A model generated the notes under the pieces. The model made no database searches. It was not told the DNA's origin and was given only the letters and a program-made list of their open reading frames with translations. This document shows positions 1 through 8,587 of a stretch of 16,805 nucleotides of DNA, one piece after another. Location: the NCBI GenBank assembly GCA_001931875.2, contig MSJH02000563.1, positions 1 to 16,805 of the forward strand, given 5' to 3'. Source of the DNA: Byssochlamys sp. IMV 00236. Taxonomy: Eukaryota > Ascomycota > Eurotiomycetes > Eurotiales > Thermoascaceae. The first letter of the stretch is position 1. Each line of letters begins with the position of its first letter. The translations under genes were made by a program, and so were the position numbers.

Positions 1-2
1 TT

Positions 3-135
3 TAGTTGTTACTGTAAAAAGGTTATTAAGTCGATGACTTGCGAATTAGATTCTTTAAAAAGAAAAGCTGAATGTTGTTAAATAAGACGCGTGTTCGTTT
101 TATAGGGAGAGAGAATCTATGACTGCTATTTATAT
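3..135 (+). repeat. Left terminal inverted repeat of the MULE-like element
   Basis: Reverse complement of this stretch matches 2767-2899 over about 130 bases with a few small gaps; by eye roughly four positions in five agree. The best block is a 22-base identical run (43-64 here, 2840-2861 in the other copy). The terminal bases read TTGTTACTGTAAAAAGG going inward. The match fades at about base 3-6, which I take as the outer end, although the window edge prevents proof. Confidence 0.75.
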
Positions 136-428
136 TATTGTCGTCACTGACATTATTTATGCTTATGTTATTATTGTTATACTAGTAGCTACTATAGTTA
201 TTATTATTATAAGTTATTCTTTTCAGATGCGATAGAGGAATGTAAAGTAGAATGTATGCTCTACTGTAAGATAATACTCGAGTTATTATAATGATTATCT
301 CATCAAACACGTCATCCATTTACTCATTAGATCTGTACCCGGCTTATGAACTAAAGGAAGAGAAAATAAATGAAGATCAGACGAAGAGCTTGATTCGGAC
401 ATTGACAAAAATTTAAGCAAGATAACAC
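121..428. other. A/T-rich gap inside the transposon
   Basis: Low-complexity TAT/TTA-rich DNA (strongest at 125-215) between the left inverted repeat and the GGTAACA cluster. A short minus-strand open frame (295-519) has no recognisable motif. I see no gene here. Confidence 0.5.
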
Positions 429-551
429 CGAGGTAACAATATATGAGATAACAATAAGAGAAAGCAAAAAACGAGGAAACAGCAAGAAACGTTACCTCGT
501 TGTTACCTTTGTTACACAAAATAGCGAGGTAACAAGTTATTCTGTTACCTC
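429..551. repeat. Cluster of direct and inverted CGAGGTAACAA motifs
   Basis: CGAGGTAACAA occurs at 429-439 and 525-535. Inverted forms occur at 491-499 (GTTACCTCG), 500-508 (TTGTTACCT) and 543-551 (TGTTACCTC). Bases 526-534 and 543-551 form a perfect 9-bp stem with an 8-base loop; 491-499 also pairs perfectly with 525-533. This looks like nested terminal repeats of a second, small DNA element inserted in the first, or a transposase-binding array. A T tract then A tract (556-581) follows at once. Confidence 0.5.
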
Positions 552-598
552 TCCTTTTTTTTTTTTTTTAAAAAAAAAAAACTTTTAATACAAGCAAG

Positions 599-985
599 AT
601 GAGTACATGTTTTTTTTTTTTTTTTTATGAAGACGGACAAGGTAAAATATTTGACGAAAGAGGCAATGACGCAATGGAGTGGGTTGAAGATGTCGATCCA
701 TTTCATTTAGAGACTCTTACGACATTTCAAAAGTACAAACAAGCTCAGCCATCTGAGCAAGAACGAATGAGAGATGAGCTTGATGAGACTATGAACGAAG
801 AAAAAACTTCTAAAGATGATAAAAAAGGGTATAATGTGTATTCTGCCGACCAGAAAGTTCTCTTTCTTTATTACTTGCAAGTTAGATTATACAAAGCTGC
901 GAAAGCTGCTAGATTGTCTGGTGTGACTGAGCGTACTGGGCAACAATGGGCTAGGATACTGACGGCAGAACCAAAAACTCCTGTA
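599..985 (+). pseudogene. Helix-turn-helix transposase N-terminal fragment
   Basis: An open frame runs through this stretch. An acidic segment is followed by a segment containing YSADQKVLFLYYL, LYKAAKAARLSGV and TERTGQQWARIL, which reads as the helix-turn-helix DNA-binding part common at the N-terminus of Tc1/mariner-like transposases of Mucoromycota. No DDE catalytic domain follows: after about 940-985 the same DNA is better explained as the end of the minus-strand MULE transposase. An internal ATG (673) precedes the acidic part; the upstream frame runs into a T homopolymer. I read it as a truncated relic, not a working gene. Family assignment comes from pattern recognition only. Confidence 0.5.
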
Positions 986-1900
986 ATGGCTGCATGTTCA
1001 GCGGTGGAAACGTCAATTGTTATTTTCTTTAAGCAAGGAAATTGTTGATCAGGTCCAAGATTCTTGATAAATCTTAAAAAGCATGCGATTGGGATCATTG
1101 AATGATCATTAGTAAAGAAAAAGGCGACTGGGCAACCACTTCCTGTAATAGAATGTCTAACAACAATGCTATATAATATAACATTGTCTATGTTGGACAC
1201 ACAATGTGTAGCATCCAGGCAAAATGAGTCAGCTCGAATTAGTTGTTATCTTTGCCATAGGGAAACAAAGCCGAATGTATAGCTTTGTTCAAAATCTTGA
1301 GCAATATAAGTATAGTAATCTCGTTGTTGCTGAAGATCTTTCAACCAAAGCTTGATCGATTCTTTCTGTTCATTGTGTTTTTTATATGATAGCTCTTGAA
1401 TCTTTTTATACATGTTATAACTATCTTCCGAATGGACAAACTGATCACGATGAATAACATATACTGAAGAGGATGTTGATTGACGACTACAGGAAAAAGA
1501 TCTCTTATCCTTTCATTAAAATGACATTGAATTGCAGCTATTATATCTCTTCTACCATAGCCTTCACATAACTTTTGCAATATAGCTTCCTTCGTATTAT
1601 CCGATAAAGGCAAAAAAAAGATATCATCAAGGCTTTCAATAAGATGATTATGCTCATTGTGAAGCTTAATAGTAACCTGATTAGGCTCTAGAAAATAACA
1701 GGTGACAGTAGCATAGCATCTGCAGTCGATCTTCTTGCTTGGTTTCTGAATTGGCCGGCTTTTAGATGATTCATCTTCTGTCTATACACCAGCACGACTT
1801 TTATAGGTCCCAGTTCGATGGTATATGTACTTGATATTCCAAGTGATGTTTCTTCTTGTTATGCGCTTTGGTATAGAGTTGACCTTCTTCGTTTAAAGTA
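940..1900 (-). pseudogene. MULE transposase relic with FAR1-like zinc domain
   Basis: Read on the minus strand, fragments line up in the order of a MULE transposase. First comes a FAR1/WRKY-GCM1-type zinc region (KYIYHRTGTYK, then KKIDCRCYATVTCYF, then VTIKLHNEHNH with its His-x-His). Next is a linker (LPLSDNTKEAILQKLCEGY, then FVHSEDSYNMYKKIQELS, IKLWLKDLQQQ, YTYIAQDFEQSYTFGFVS). The catalytic core follows: LDATH (first Asp), ILYSIVVRHSITG, GCPVAFFFTNDHS, and KITIDVSTAE (second Asp). The coding frame is broken by stops at 1782-1784 and 1246-1248 and by frame changes near 1450-1500 and 1830-1860. The third catalytic acidic residue and the C-terminus are missing. It does not encode a working enzyme. 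The left boundary, where it meets the plus-strand fragment, is uncertain (about 940-990). Confidence 0.75.
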
Positions 1901-2766
1901 GATACTGTATTTTTATTAATTATTGACATTAATTTTATAAAATGTTGTCATAAAATAAAAAAATTATTTGCGTAAAAAGACGACAAAGAAAAATATGTTT
2001 GAATAAAACGACATCGTGTCAAAAGAGAGAGAGAGAGAGATAATGAGTTTATATGTAGAAAAAAGAGAGAAATATATGTTAGTATTAGAGCATATATCCT
2101 AATATTAGTCTTACTTACCACCGAAGTGCATTCTGGGGAGGGTAGCGATAACTACCCAGGATTGTTTAAACAAAAAAAAAAAAAAGGAACGGAGGACAGA
2201 GAGAACCCAGAGCACAAGAAGAGGCAATTGGGAGAACGTTCCAGATATACACGCCAGAGAGCAAAGAGGGTGGGACAAGCGAGTCAGAGCAAGGACCATG
2301 AGGACAGGTTAGTTTTGATTTGTGAATCTTTGAACACTTAAGTTAATTTCAACTCCAAGACAACCCACCTGTTAATATTACGAAAATATTCTTGGCGACG
2401 ACGAATTTACATTTCATGCAACATGAATTTTGTTCTCACCATGGGTGTATTTATTTTCGATCACAGGCGAATTTACTTTCCGGAAAGAGTGTATAACATC
2501 ATTCGTCCTGTTCTTATAAATTCAACATACTGCATGATGAGCAGGTGGATTTTTAATGACATTTTTCCAATAGTCAATATCAATAGTAACTTCTTTAGGA
2601 AGGGGTGTGTATTGTTCTAAAACTAAGTTCTCAGGCATGATTACTTTACTTTAATAAAAGGGAAATAAGTGGAAGAAATAGCTAATGAACTAAAGGAGAA
2701 TTAATGATCACAACATCAGAGAATAAATAGCCACTTCAAGAATTTAAAGTTCAGAAAGGGGGCAAA
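1901..2766. other. Non-coding interior of the transposon
   Basis: No convincing gene is visible. The stretch holds a (GA)8 microsatellite (2024-2040), a perfect hairpin GGGTAG-6-CTACCC (2140-2157), a 13-17 base A tract near 2171, and A/T-rich filler. Short open frames here lack family motifs. It is probably decayed transposon sequence, with possible small nested insertions. Confidence 0.5.
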
Positions 2767-2899
2767 ATAAGGACATGCAGTCATAGATTCTCTACCTCTA
2801 TAAGACACCTACGCGTCTTTTATAAATAATATTCAGCTCTTCTTTTTAAAGAATCTAATTCCTATGTTGTCGACTTAACTGCCTTTTTACAATAACAAA
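2767..2899 (-). repeat. Right terminal inverted repeat of the MULE-like element
   Basis: Inverted partner of bases 3-135. Read inward from the outer end on the minus strand it begins TTGTTATTGTAAAAAGG, nearly identical to the left end. Shared internal landmarks are an ACGCGTCTT box and a GCAGTCATAGATTCTCT block. The match stops at about 2899, directly before the open reading region of the zinc-finger gene, so that gene borders the insertion. Confidence 0.75.
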
Positions 2900-2933
2900 G
2901 CTGAATACAACAGGCACTTTTCAGCACTTGCGA

Positions 2934-3472
2934 ATGCATATCCACTTGAATCATCAGTACGTTCTGGATTCACGCACAATGGCCAAACAAAATAAAGGAA
3001 CGTTTGTTTTTAACGAAAACAACTTATTAAAGCATCCTAACGCACCTATCGCTTATGCTTGTCCATCGTGCATTAACTATTATCAGTCAAAAAATGAATT
3101 CAAAAGTCATGTTTTGGACATGCATGTCATGATGTAAGAATATCTTCTAAAAGAATAGATAATGGTTTGTAATTATTTCATAAAAAGCATATCGAGAGGC
3201 TCAAGCCCTGACAGAGAAAATAGTTGGATAATCGACGGTGTAGACATATTGGAAGAGTATTTCAGATATCGTGATGAATGTAGTCGTCGATATAAAAATG
3301 GTACTATCGTCTTTACAGATATGTCAGCGGAGATGATGTAAGTGAAATGAAAGCTAGTATTGTTACTATACGTCTGTAGAACATAAATAACATTTTATTT
3401 TCTAGATTGCTATGTTTGCATCAGTCACTTTTCTTTCAGTCCTCTATTCACTCGGTCTCCGCTATTAGATGA
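2934..3472 (+). CDS. Small spliced C2H2 zinc-finger protein, perhaps 5'-truncated
   Basis: Proposed exons are 2934-3133, 3188-3337 and 3406-3472 (introns 54 and 68 nt, donors GTAAGA and GTAAGT, acceptors AAAAG and TTCTAG). All junctions keep one frame. A C2H2 finger is visible: YACPSC, twelve residues, then HVLDMH (C-x2-C-x12-H-x4-H). The rest, with WIIDGVDILEEYF and DECSRRYKNG, is not recognised. Two starts are possible: ATG 2934, or ATG 2979 in a good context (ACAATGGCC). The frame is also open upstream of 2934, where HLRMHIHLNH resembles the second half of another C2H2 finger lacking its Cys pair. Base 2922 follows a good acceptor (TTTTCAG). Earlier exons may therefore have been cut off by the transposon that ends at about 2899. 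Function is unknown; a nucleic-acid-binding role is inferred from the finger only. Confidence 0.45.
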
Positions 3473-4101
3473 TGTCAGATATTTGTAGTTATCTTTCATA
3501 TATACTCAGTTCGTATCCACATTTGGCTATCCTTCTTTCCACTTAAATGTTGTCAATTGACCTTTTACTGTTTTCCACATATAGTCACATAACCATCACA
3601 TGGCTTCGTGAGAGTAAAATATGTCAAAAGAAAGAAGAGCACAGAAGACAGCGCTGACCCCTTGGACTCTTCAGACGGAACCGTGTACATGTAACTGTTA
3701 ATCTTTTGAAAACAACGATACCCTCTTTGGAAAGGTGTCAGTACAATACCCTGACTAAATGGACATATTGAATTGTTTAGATGGGTTTGGGGAGACAATG
3801 ATGTGATGTATTCGTGCAGTATGATTCTTGTAAATATCGTATCGCATTTACTCATGAGCTAGCATAAGGATTTTTGTCAAAGAGACGTGAACAGCTAAAA
3901 TTGTCTTTGTATAATAATACAAGATCTGTTTGGGGTAGACTTGATATAAACATGCTTTTACTCTTATAAATTATCTCTCACAAAACACACTTAATAACAT
4001 CGTATCTATCAACTGCGTCACAATGCAACTAATTATTTTCTAAAGTTGATTATTTTATGTTCATTTAGAATGATTCATTAAAGAACGTAATAGCCTTGTA
4101 T
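3473..4101. other. Intergenic stretch between zinc-finger gene and NAB2
   Basis: No supported gene. A 96-codon ATG frame exists on the minus strand (3855 to 3565), but I recognise no domain in it and it has no conserved-looking splice partners. The region serves as the 3' flank for both convergent neighbours. Confidence 0.4.
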
Positions 4102-5855
4102 TTATTGCGCATCAGTTACAGCATCTGCATCCAACTCCATGCTCGATGACATATCACCATTAGTTTCATTCGGTTGTGTTGGTTTTATTCGTTCTTGTTG
4201 CTGCGTCTCTGGTTTGATGATATCAGCACTTTCACCTACTATAATACGCTCCTCAATCTGGTCTTCGGGTACAGAGAATTGACGATTAGTTGTATCTGGT
4301 TTGCTAATAAGGACCTTATTCTTGGGATTTTCTTTTGTATGCTTATAAAGGCAGTTTGGTCTTGTACAAGCTCCATCATATTTACACTATACTTCATATT
4401 AGAATGCTAATAGAGCATACACAAATGACTTACAATAATCTCAGCAAAAGGGTTAGGGTCCTTTGGATGAAGAAAGTGGCAACTTGGTCTAGTACAATCA
4501 TCGCCATTCTTGCAAGGGACTGGTACACGCTGTCCATATGAGTGACTTTGCATATAATATGCTTGTTGAGGGATAGGATGAATATAAGGACATACAGGAT
4601 TATTACAGTAAGGGAAAAACTTGCATGGGTATGGTAGTTTAGCTGGAAACTGTGGTTGAATCATTGTAGCTGGTTTTTTATGCGTTTCTGGATGAATGAA
4701 CATACACTCGTTCGGTTTATTTGGGCAGTTTGGAAAGTCCCTAAGTAATGTATATTGGTAAGCTGACATCATCACTATATAACTTTTTCACTTACGGGCA
4801 AACTGTGGTAGGATGGAAAAAAGGACAATCCTCTCCATTTTTACATGTAGGCCAGTATTTGCACCTTTGACTTTTAGTATTTTCTTCCTTTGGAGTTGGT
4901 ACATCATTGACTGTACCTAGACGATCAAAGACGGATAGACGAACTACGATTATTAATACCTTATGACGACAAATTATCTGTCATTTACCACACTTACCCT
5001 CTTTGGTAGATGATGAACCGCCTAATCTAGAAAATACATCGTTTGACCTGCTTTCTTCATTTTTATGGCTATCATCACGAAGCATTGTACGTGGCCTTTT
5101 GGGATCAGGTGAAGGTGATTGTGAGCGTTCACGGCGACGTTCCTGAGTGAAACGCTCTCTTGAAGATCTCTCAGGTGTTAAATTAAGTGCGCTTCCGATA
5201 GCCTTTGAGAAAATACGACTATCTTTGTTTAATTTGATTGATTTTGAGGGGGCATTCTGCTCTACCGCTACATCTTTGTCTGAAGCATCCGCAGCAGGTT
5301 GAACATCTATTTCTTGTTGAGATTTGGATATGATCTTTTCATTCTCTGCATCTTTTGGCGTCTCAGGCTGTGCAATTGTCTTGGTAGACTCTGTAGGTTT
5401 CTGGATTTCTGGATTCTCTAATGCTCTTTTACGATCATAAAACCATTGAGTTACGTTAGGATCTACATTAAACAGTTCAGTAAGGCTTGGTACATTACAC
5501 GTTTCTTCTTTGCTCACCATAGTCAGATCCAACCACTACAAAGCATAAATGAGTTAGTATTATGTGATGAGTAAGCTCTAATGTAACTTACAGGACTGAA
5601 GTTCGTTGCTCAACTCTTCTGGGTTTTTTCCAACTCGCATTAAGCCGACAATAAAATCTGAAAGAGTGTTGTCTTTTTATCTAATTAGAATCACGCTTTA
5701 ACAACCTTCCCTTTTTGTTTACCTGTCGCGTCAACATATTCATAAGTCACAAGTTTGTTATGGATTTCGTTCTAAAATTATATATTAGAACAAGTTCAAT
5801 GTGAGAAGAAGGAATAAAATAATACCTTTAATTGTGTCCAAATGTCTGGAGTCAT
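4102..5855 (-). CDS. NAB2: Nab2/ZC3H14-type nuclear poly(A) RNA-binding protein, five CCCH fingers
   Basis: The family binds poly(A) RNA in the nucleus and controls tail length and mRNA export. Exons (minus) are 5855-5826, 5771-5723, 5657-5592, 5535-5518, 5462-4998, 4916-4796, 4740-4434 and 4386-4102, giving 446 residues with every junction in frame. Residues ~1-65 form the helical Nab2 N-terminal (PWI-like) fold, with DFIVGLMRVGKNPEELSNEL then GSDYDPNVTQWFYDRK. A charged, Ser/Arg-rich linker with a basic PKRPR patch, a likely nuclear signal, follows. The CCCH fingers start at C228 (CX5CX5CX3H), C249 (CX5CX6CX3H), and C289, C326 and C353 (all CX5CX4CX3H). Five fingers match animal ZC3H14; yeast Nab2 has seven. 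The fourth exon is only 18 nt. An in-frame-looking ATG at 5520 lies across the intron 4 donor and should not be taken as the start. AATAAA (4106-4101) overlaps the stop codon. Family identity is firm; the yeast-style name is by homology. Confidence 0.88.
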
Positions 5856-6793
5856 TATCAGTTTTTCTTCTGTCGAAAAAAAGAGAGAAAAGAAATGAAA
5901 AAAGTTTTGGGAACAAAATAAAGAAAGCTGAGAGTGACTGCGTGTTTAAAAGGCGCAGAACAATATTACCAAATTTGGTTATGGCTAAACTTTAACACTT
6001 GGTGATAATCAAAAGGCGAATAGATGAAATAGAAAGGTGTATGTACATTAATTAGTCAAGAACAAAGAGGAGCATTAAAGAGTAGGCTATAATATAGGTA
6101 AGATTGATTATATTCCTTACAAGTAATTACATTGCTAAACAAAAATAAAGGATAGCATTGCTGTTATTTTAAGATATTCATACATTGACATACCTCTTCT
6201 AATGCCAGAATGATACATTCTTTCCTTAACTATCAAGTCTCGTTTAGATAGAAGTTTCAAGAGTATTAGAAAACAATGAATGATTCTTATTGTCGATCTC
6301 AAAGACAAAGAAATACAAATGATAATAAAGAACAAAGAGAAATATGGAAATACATTTTGAGCACAACCGTGATACACAGATCGTCACTCCTCAGCTTGTC
6401 ATTCTTTTATGTTATTTGAGTGATGAGTACCCTCTCTTATGATGAGTATGGATTTAACACAAGTCCACTGCAAAATACATGTGCTGTCATTCATTAACAA
6501 TGCTTATTAGCATTTTTTTATCCTCCAGAGCCAATTCGATAATGTATATGTATACAATATATGTACTCGTCCATCATACCAAATAAACACAGGTACACGA
6601 AAAAAAAAGACCAAAAGAGCAACCAACGCTATCAATAACGCGTACAAACAAGTGCTCACAAGCAATAAATTCTCGGTTACACAGATCTGCTGTCATTGTT
6701 TTGTCTTTGCAGGGATTGCCAAATAATCTTAAAGCCGTATCTACGTGAACATGCAGCTGTGTTTTTCCTCATTTCTTTCGTTTTTTAAAAATT
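5856..6793. promoter_or_regulatory. Divergent upstream region between NAB2 and IPK
   Basis: The 938 bases between two divergent start codons hold no supported gene; open frames at 5801-5995 and 6135-6377 have no family motif. Near the kinase gene the DNA becomes pyrimidine-rich (TTTTTCCTCATTTCTTTC at about 6760-6780), typical of a fungal 5' leader. A strong acceptor-like TTTTGTCTTTGCAG ends at 6712, so a 5'-UTR intron in the IPK transcript is possible. A TA-rich alternating block lies at 6543-6566. Confidence 0.4.
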
Positions 6794-7645
6794 ATGATTG
6801 TTGCTGTCAAATTGGGTGGTGCAGCTATTACCAACAAGAAGAACGTTTGTGAATATGGACAATCCCTAAACGATCTTTTAGATCAGGTTGAACAAGCCTA
6901 CCGCGTCTTACAGGCACAAGGTCATCAACTCATTCTTATTCATGGTGCTGGTAGTTTTGGTCATCCTCAAGCAAAACAATATCAATTGAAAGCAGGCTGG
7001 GGAGCATCGCTACCTGATAATAACTATCGAAAGGGGTTTAGTCATATTAGAGCTTGCTTACAACAATTGAATACGACCATTATTACAAAACTGGAAGAAC
7101 GTGATGTGCCTGTCCTCGCCATTACTCCCATTGACTACATCACAACTTGGGACGGTGCTGAAGAAACGCCCACAGAAAGATTCAGTCAAGGTCTAGTCAC
7201 GCGCACCAAACAATATTTGGACCTAGGCTTCGTTCCTGTTCTACATGGTGACGCCGTTTTAGACGAAATGAGAGGATGTACCATTCTATCAGGGGATGTC
7301 ATTCTGTATCACCTTTCAAAATGTCTGCCTATTGCTCGCTGTATATTTGTCACAGATGTTGACGGCATTTATAAAGCAGATCCCAAACTGAAGCAAGCAC
7401 CCGAATCTTTTGAAATTGTGTCTCGTATACAAGTGACAAGAGAGCCACAGAATATCGAGACAGCCCAGTTAGCAGTGGCTGATGTGACTGGGGGTATGCA
7501 AGGAAAAATAAAGTGGGCTAAAAAGATCGTCTTGGACTGCAGAACGGATGTAGTGATCTGCCGAGCGGGCACCAAAGAAGTGATAGCTATGATGACCATG
7601 CAAGACACATTTACAAATAAAATGACCTTGTTTACTTTATTTTAG
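6794..7645 (+). CDS. IPK: Isopentenyl phosphate kinase
   Basis: It catalyses ATP-dependent phosphorylation of isopentenyl phosphate to isopentenyl diphosphate, the last step of the alternative mevalonate route, and may recycle IP/DMAP in the cytosol. This single open frame of 283 residues belongs to the amino-acid kinase superfamily. Visible motifs are AVKLGGAAITNK at the N-terminus (residues 4-15), HGAGSFGHPQAKQY (~50-63, including the family's diagnostic catalytic His after SFG), GDAVLDE, LSGDVI, VTDVDGIY and DVTGGMQGKI (nucleotide site). Length fits archaeal enzymes (about 260 residues). The second Asp usual after SGD is Val here (SGDVI). It is the only conserved gene in the window without introns; its neighbours have 4-12 exons. 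The start ATG follows a pyrimidine-rich leader and places the KLGG motif at the expected distance. Its last 9 bases overlap EMC2. AATAAA occurs at 7616 and 7701, both in coding DNA. Confidence 0.9.
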   Translation: MIVAVKLGGAAITNKKNVCEYGQSLNDLLDQVEQAYRVLQAQGHQLILIHGAGSFGHPQAKQYQLKAGWGASLPDNNYRKGFSHIRACLQQLNTTIITKLEERDVPVLAITPIDYITTWDGAEETPTERFSQGLVTRTKQYLDLGFVPVLHGDAVLDEMRGCTILSGDVILYHLSKCLPIARCIFVTDVDGIYKADPKLKQAPESFEIVSRIQVTREPQNIETAQLAVADVTGGMQGKIKWAKKIVLDCRTDVVICRAGTKEVIAMMTMQDTFTNKMTLFTLF

Positions 7646-8587
7646 AACAGATAAGTAGTCCCGTACAATCGCTAGTGTCGGCTTCTGTTTATATACGTCT
7701 AATAAACGTTCAGTGGCTAATAGGTTCAATTCCTGTTTGTTCTGCAGCTTTGTTGTGCACTAGAATCGATTGAGTAACAAGTTGGCGTTTTTCTTTTGCG
7801 AACTTACCAAATGTAAGCCATAGAGAGCTCTGACATGATCCGTACACAGTTCAAGCACTTTACAGTAATACTTTAATGCCATTTCATATTGATTCATTGT
7901 ATAACAAATTTCAGCATATTTCAAATAAAAGATATGATTTGAGGGTTGAAGGAGGATCATTTCTTGGCAACAAAAGGCAGCTTGTTCGTACATGTACTTG
8001 GATGCATATGCCTCGCATAATTCGAGCCATGCTTCACAGTCATCATAATAAGTATCTAAATATGCTGTCAATGCCTCCATCAGCTCATAGTCTTTACGTC
8101 TCGCCTTTAACAATGCGATTTGACGCTTTGAAGCAAGCAAGTTGGTCTCATCTTCTTTCAAGATGCTATCATAAACTTCTTGTGCCTCATCTAATAAGCC
8201 TTGAGCTTCATATCGCATGCCTAACAATCGACGGAATCGAAGTGACTTTTCAGTAAATCGATGCTTGAGTTTATCAATACAATACTTTTATATTTATTAG
8301 TATTCGTCAACTTTTTTTTAGAAAAACAACTCACATTGGCAAGTGTAAAGTTTTGAGTATCAAGGGCTGCTATAGCTGCTTGTTCATAAAAGGGCCAAAC
8401 TGGTAGATAATAATGAGTACATGTAAATACGTGTTTTATCAAATATACCTTGATCTCCTAATGTTGAAGTATAATTGTCGTCAATTATTCTCTGAGCCAA
8501 ACTAACTACTCTCTCACAACAGCGTTCGTTTGTGGTTCTTAGTTCTTGGAGTTCATTTATAGCCTCTGCATGGTTGAACCGAGTCAT
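7637..8587 (-). CDS. EMC2: ER membrane protein complex subunit 2 (TPR protein)
   Basis: EMC2 is the cytosolic TPR scaffold of the EMC, which inserts tail-anchored and multipass proteins into the ER membrane. Exons (minus) are 8587-8449, 8399-8335, 8284-7808 and 7759-7637, with introns of 49, 50 and 48 nt and 267 residues in total; human EMC2 has 297. Family landmarks appear across junctions: GDQVWPFYEQAAIAALD (exon 1/2), LANYCIDKLKHRF (exon 2/3), then RRLLGMRYEAQG, EAWLELCEAYASKYMYEQAA, NHIFYLKYAEICYT and RALYGLHL, and finally a C-terminal helix with LATERLLDVY. Several tetratricopeptide helices are evident; no membrane segment or signal peptide is seen. The stop codon overlaps an AATAAA (minus). 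The coding end runs 9 bp into the coding end of IPK, tail to tail. Confidence 0.88.

Larger units (their letters stand above)
1..2899 (-). mobile_element. Decayed MULE-type DNA transposon with long terminal inverted repeats
   Basis: The first ~135 bases of the window and bases ~2767-2899 are inverted copies of each other. Between them lies a broken Mutator-like (MULE) transposase on the minus strand. Long inverted repeats plus a FAR1-like N-terminal zinc domain and a MULE catalytic core fit this class. The element is about 2.9 kb and nonautonomous now, because its transposase has stop codons and frameshifts and lacks its C-terminal part. Within it are foreign pieces (a helix-turn-helix transposase fragment, a GGTAACA palindrome cluster, A/T homopolymers), so it has been hit by other insertions or rearranged. 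The left end coincides with the window start, so target-site duplications cannot be checked here. Strand follows the transposase relic. Confidence 0.7.

Noticed and set aside
2140..2157. GGGTAG/CTACCC hairpin as a possible small RNA
   Set aside because: A 6-bp stem alone, with no snoRNA boxes or promoter elements, is not enough to call an RNA gene.
2126..2341. Plus-strand open frame rich in Lys, Arg and Gln
   Set aside because: It runs through an A homopolymer and purine-rich DNA inside the decayed transposon; no domain is visible.
3565..3855. 96-codon ATG frame on the minus strand
   Set aside because: No recognisable domain, composition not clearly coding, no supporting splice partners; within the range expected by chance in AT-rich DNA, so not called as a gene.
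4174..4541. Plus-strand open frames over the NAB2 3' exons
   Set aside because: Antisense to the zinc-finger-coding exons 7 and 8, where the CCCH spacing proves the minus-strand reading.
5801..5995. Plus-strand open frame of 64 codons
   Set aside because: It overlaps the first NAB2 exons on the other strand and is Lys/Arg-rich from A/G-rich DNA; no motif.
6135..6377. Minus-strand open frame of 80 codons with hydrophobic stretch
   Set aside because: The hydrophobic run comes from T-rich codons; there is no start context, homology or splice support.
6420..6500. ATGATGA box at about 6439 as a C/D snoRNA C box
   Set aside because: No matching CTGA D box or terminal stem was found in the following 100 bases.
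7722..7732. GGTTCAATTCC, a perfect B-box consensus on the plus strand
   Set aside because: It lies in coding sequence of EMC2 exon 4, and no tRNA cloverleaf or well-spaced A box is present around it.
7876..8256. Plus-strand open frame of 126 codons
   Set aside because: Antisense shadow of EMC2 exon 3, whose reading is strongly supported by family motifs.
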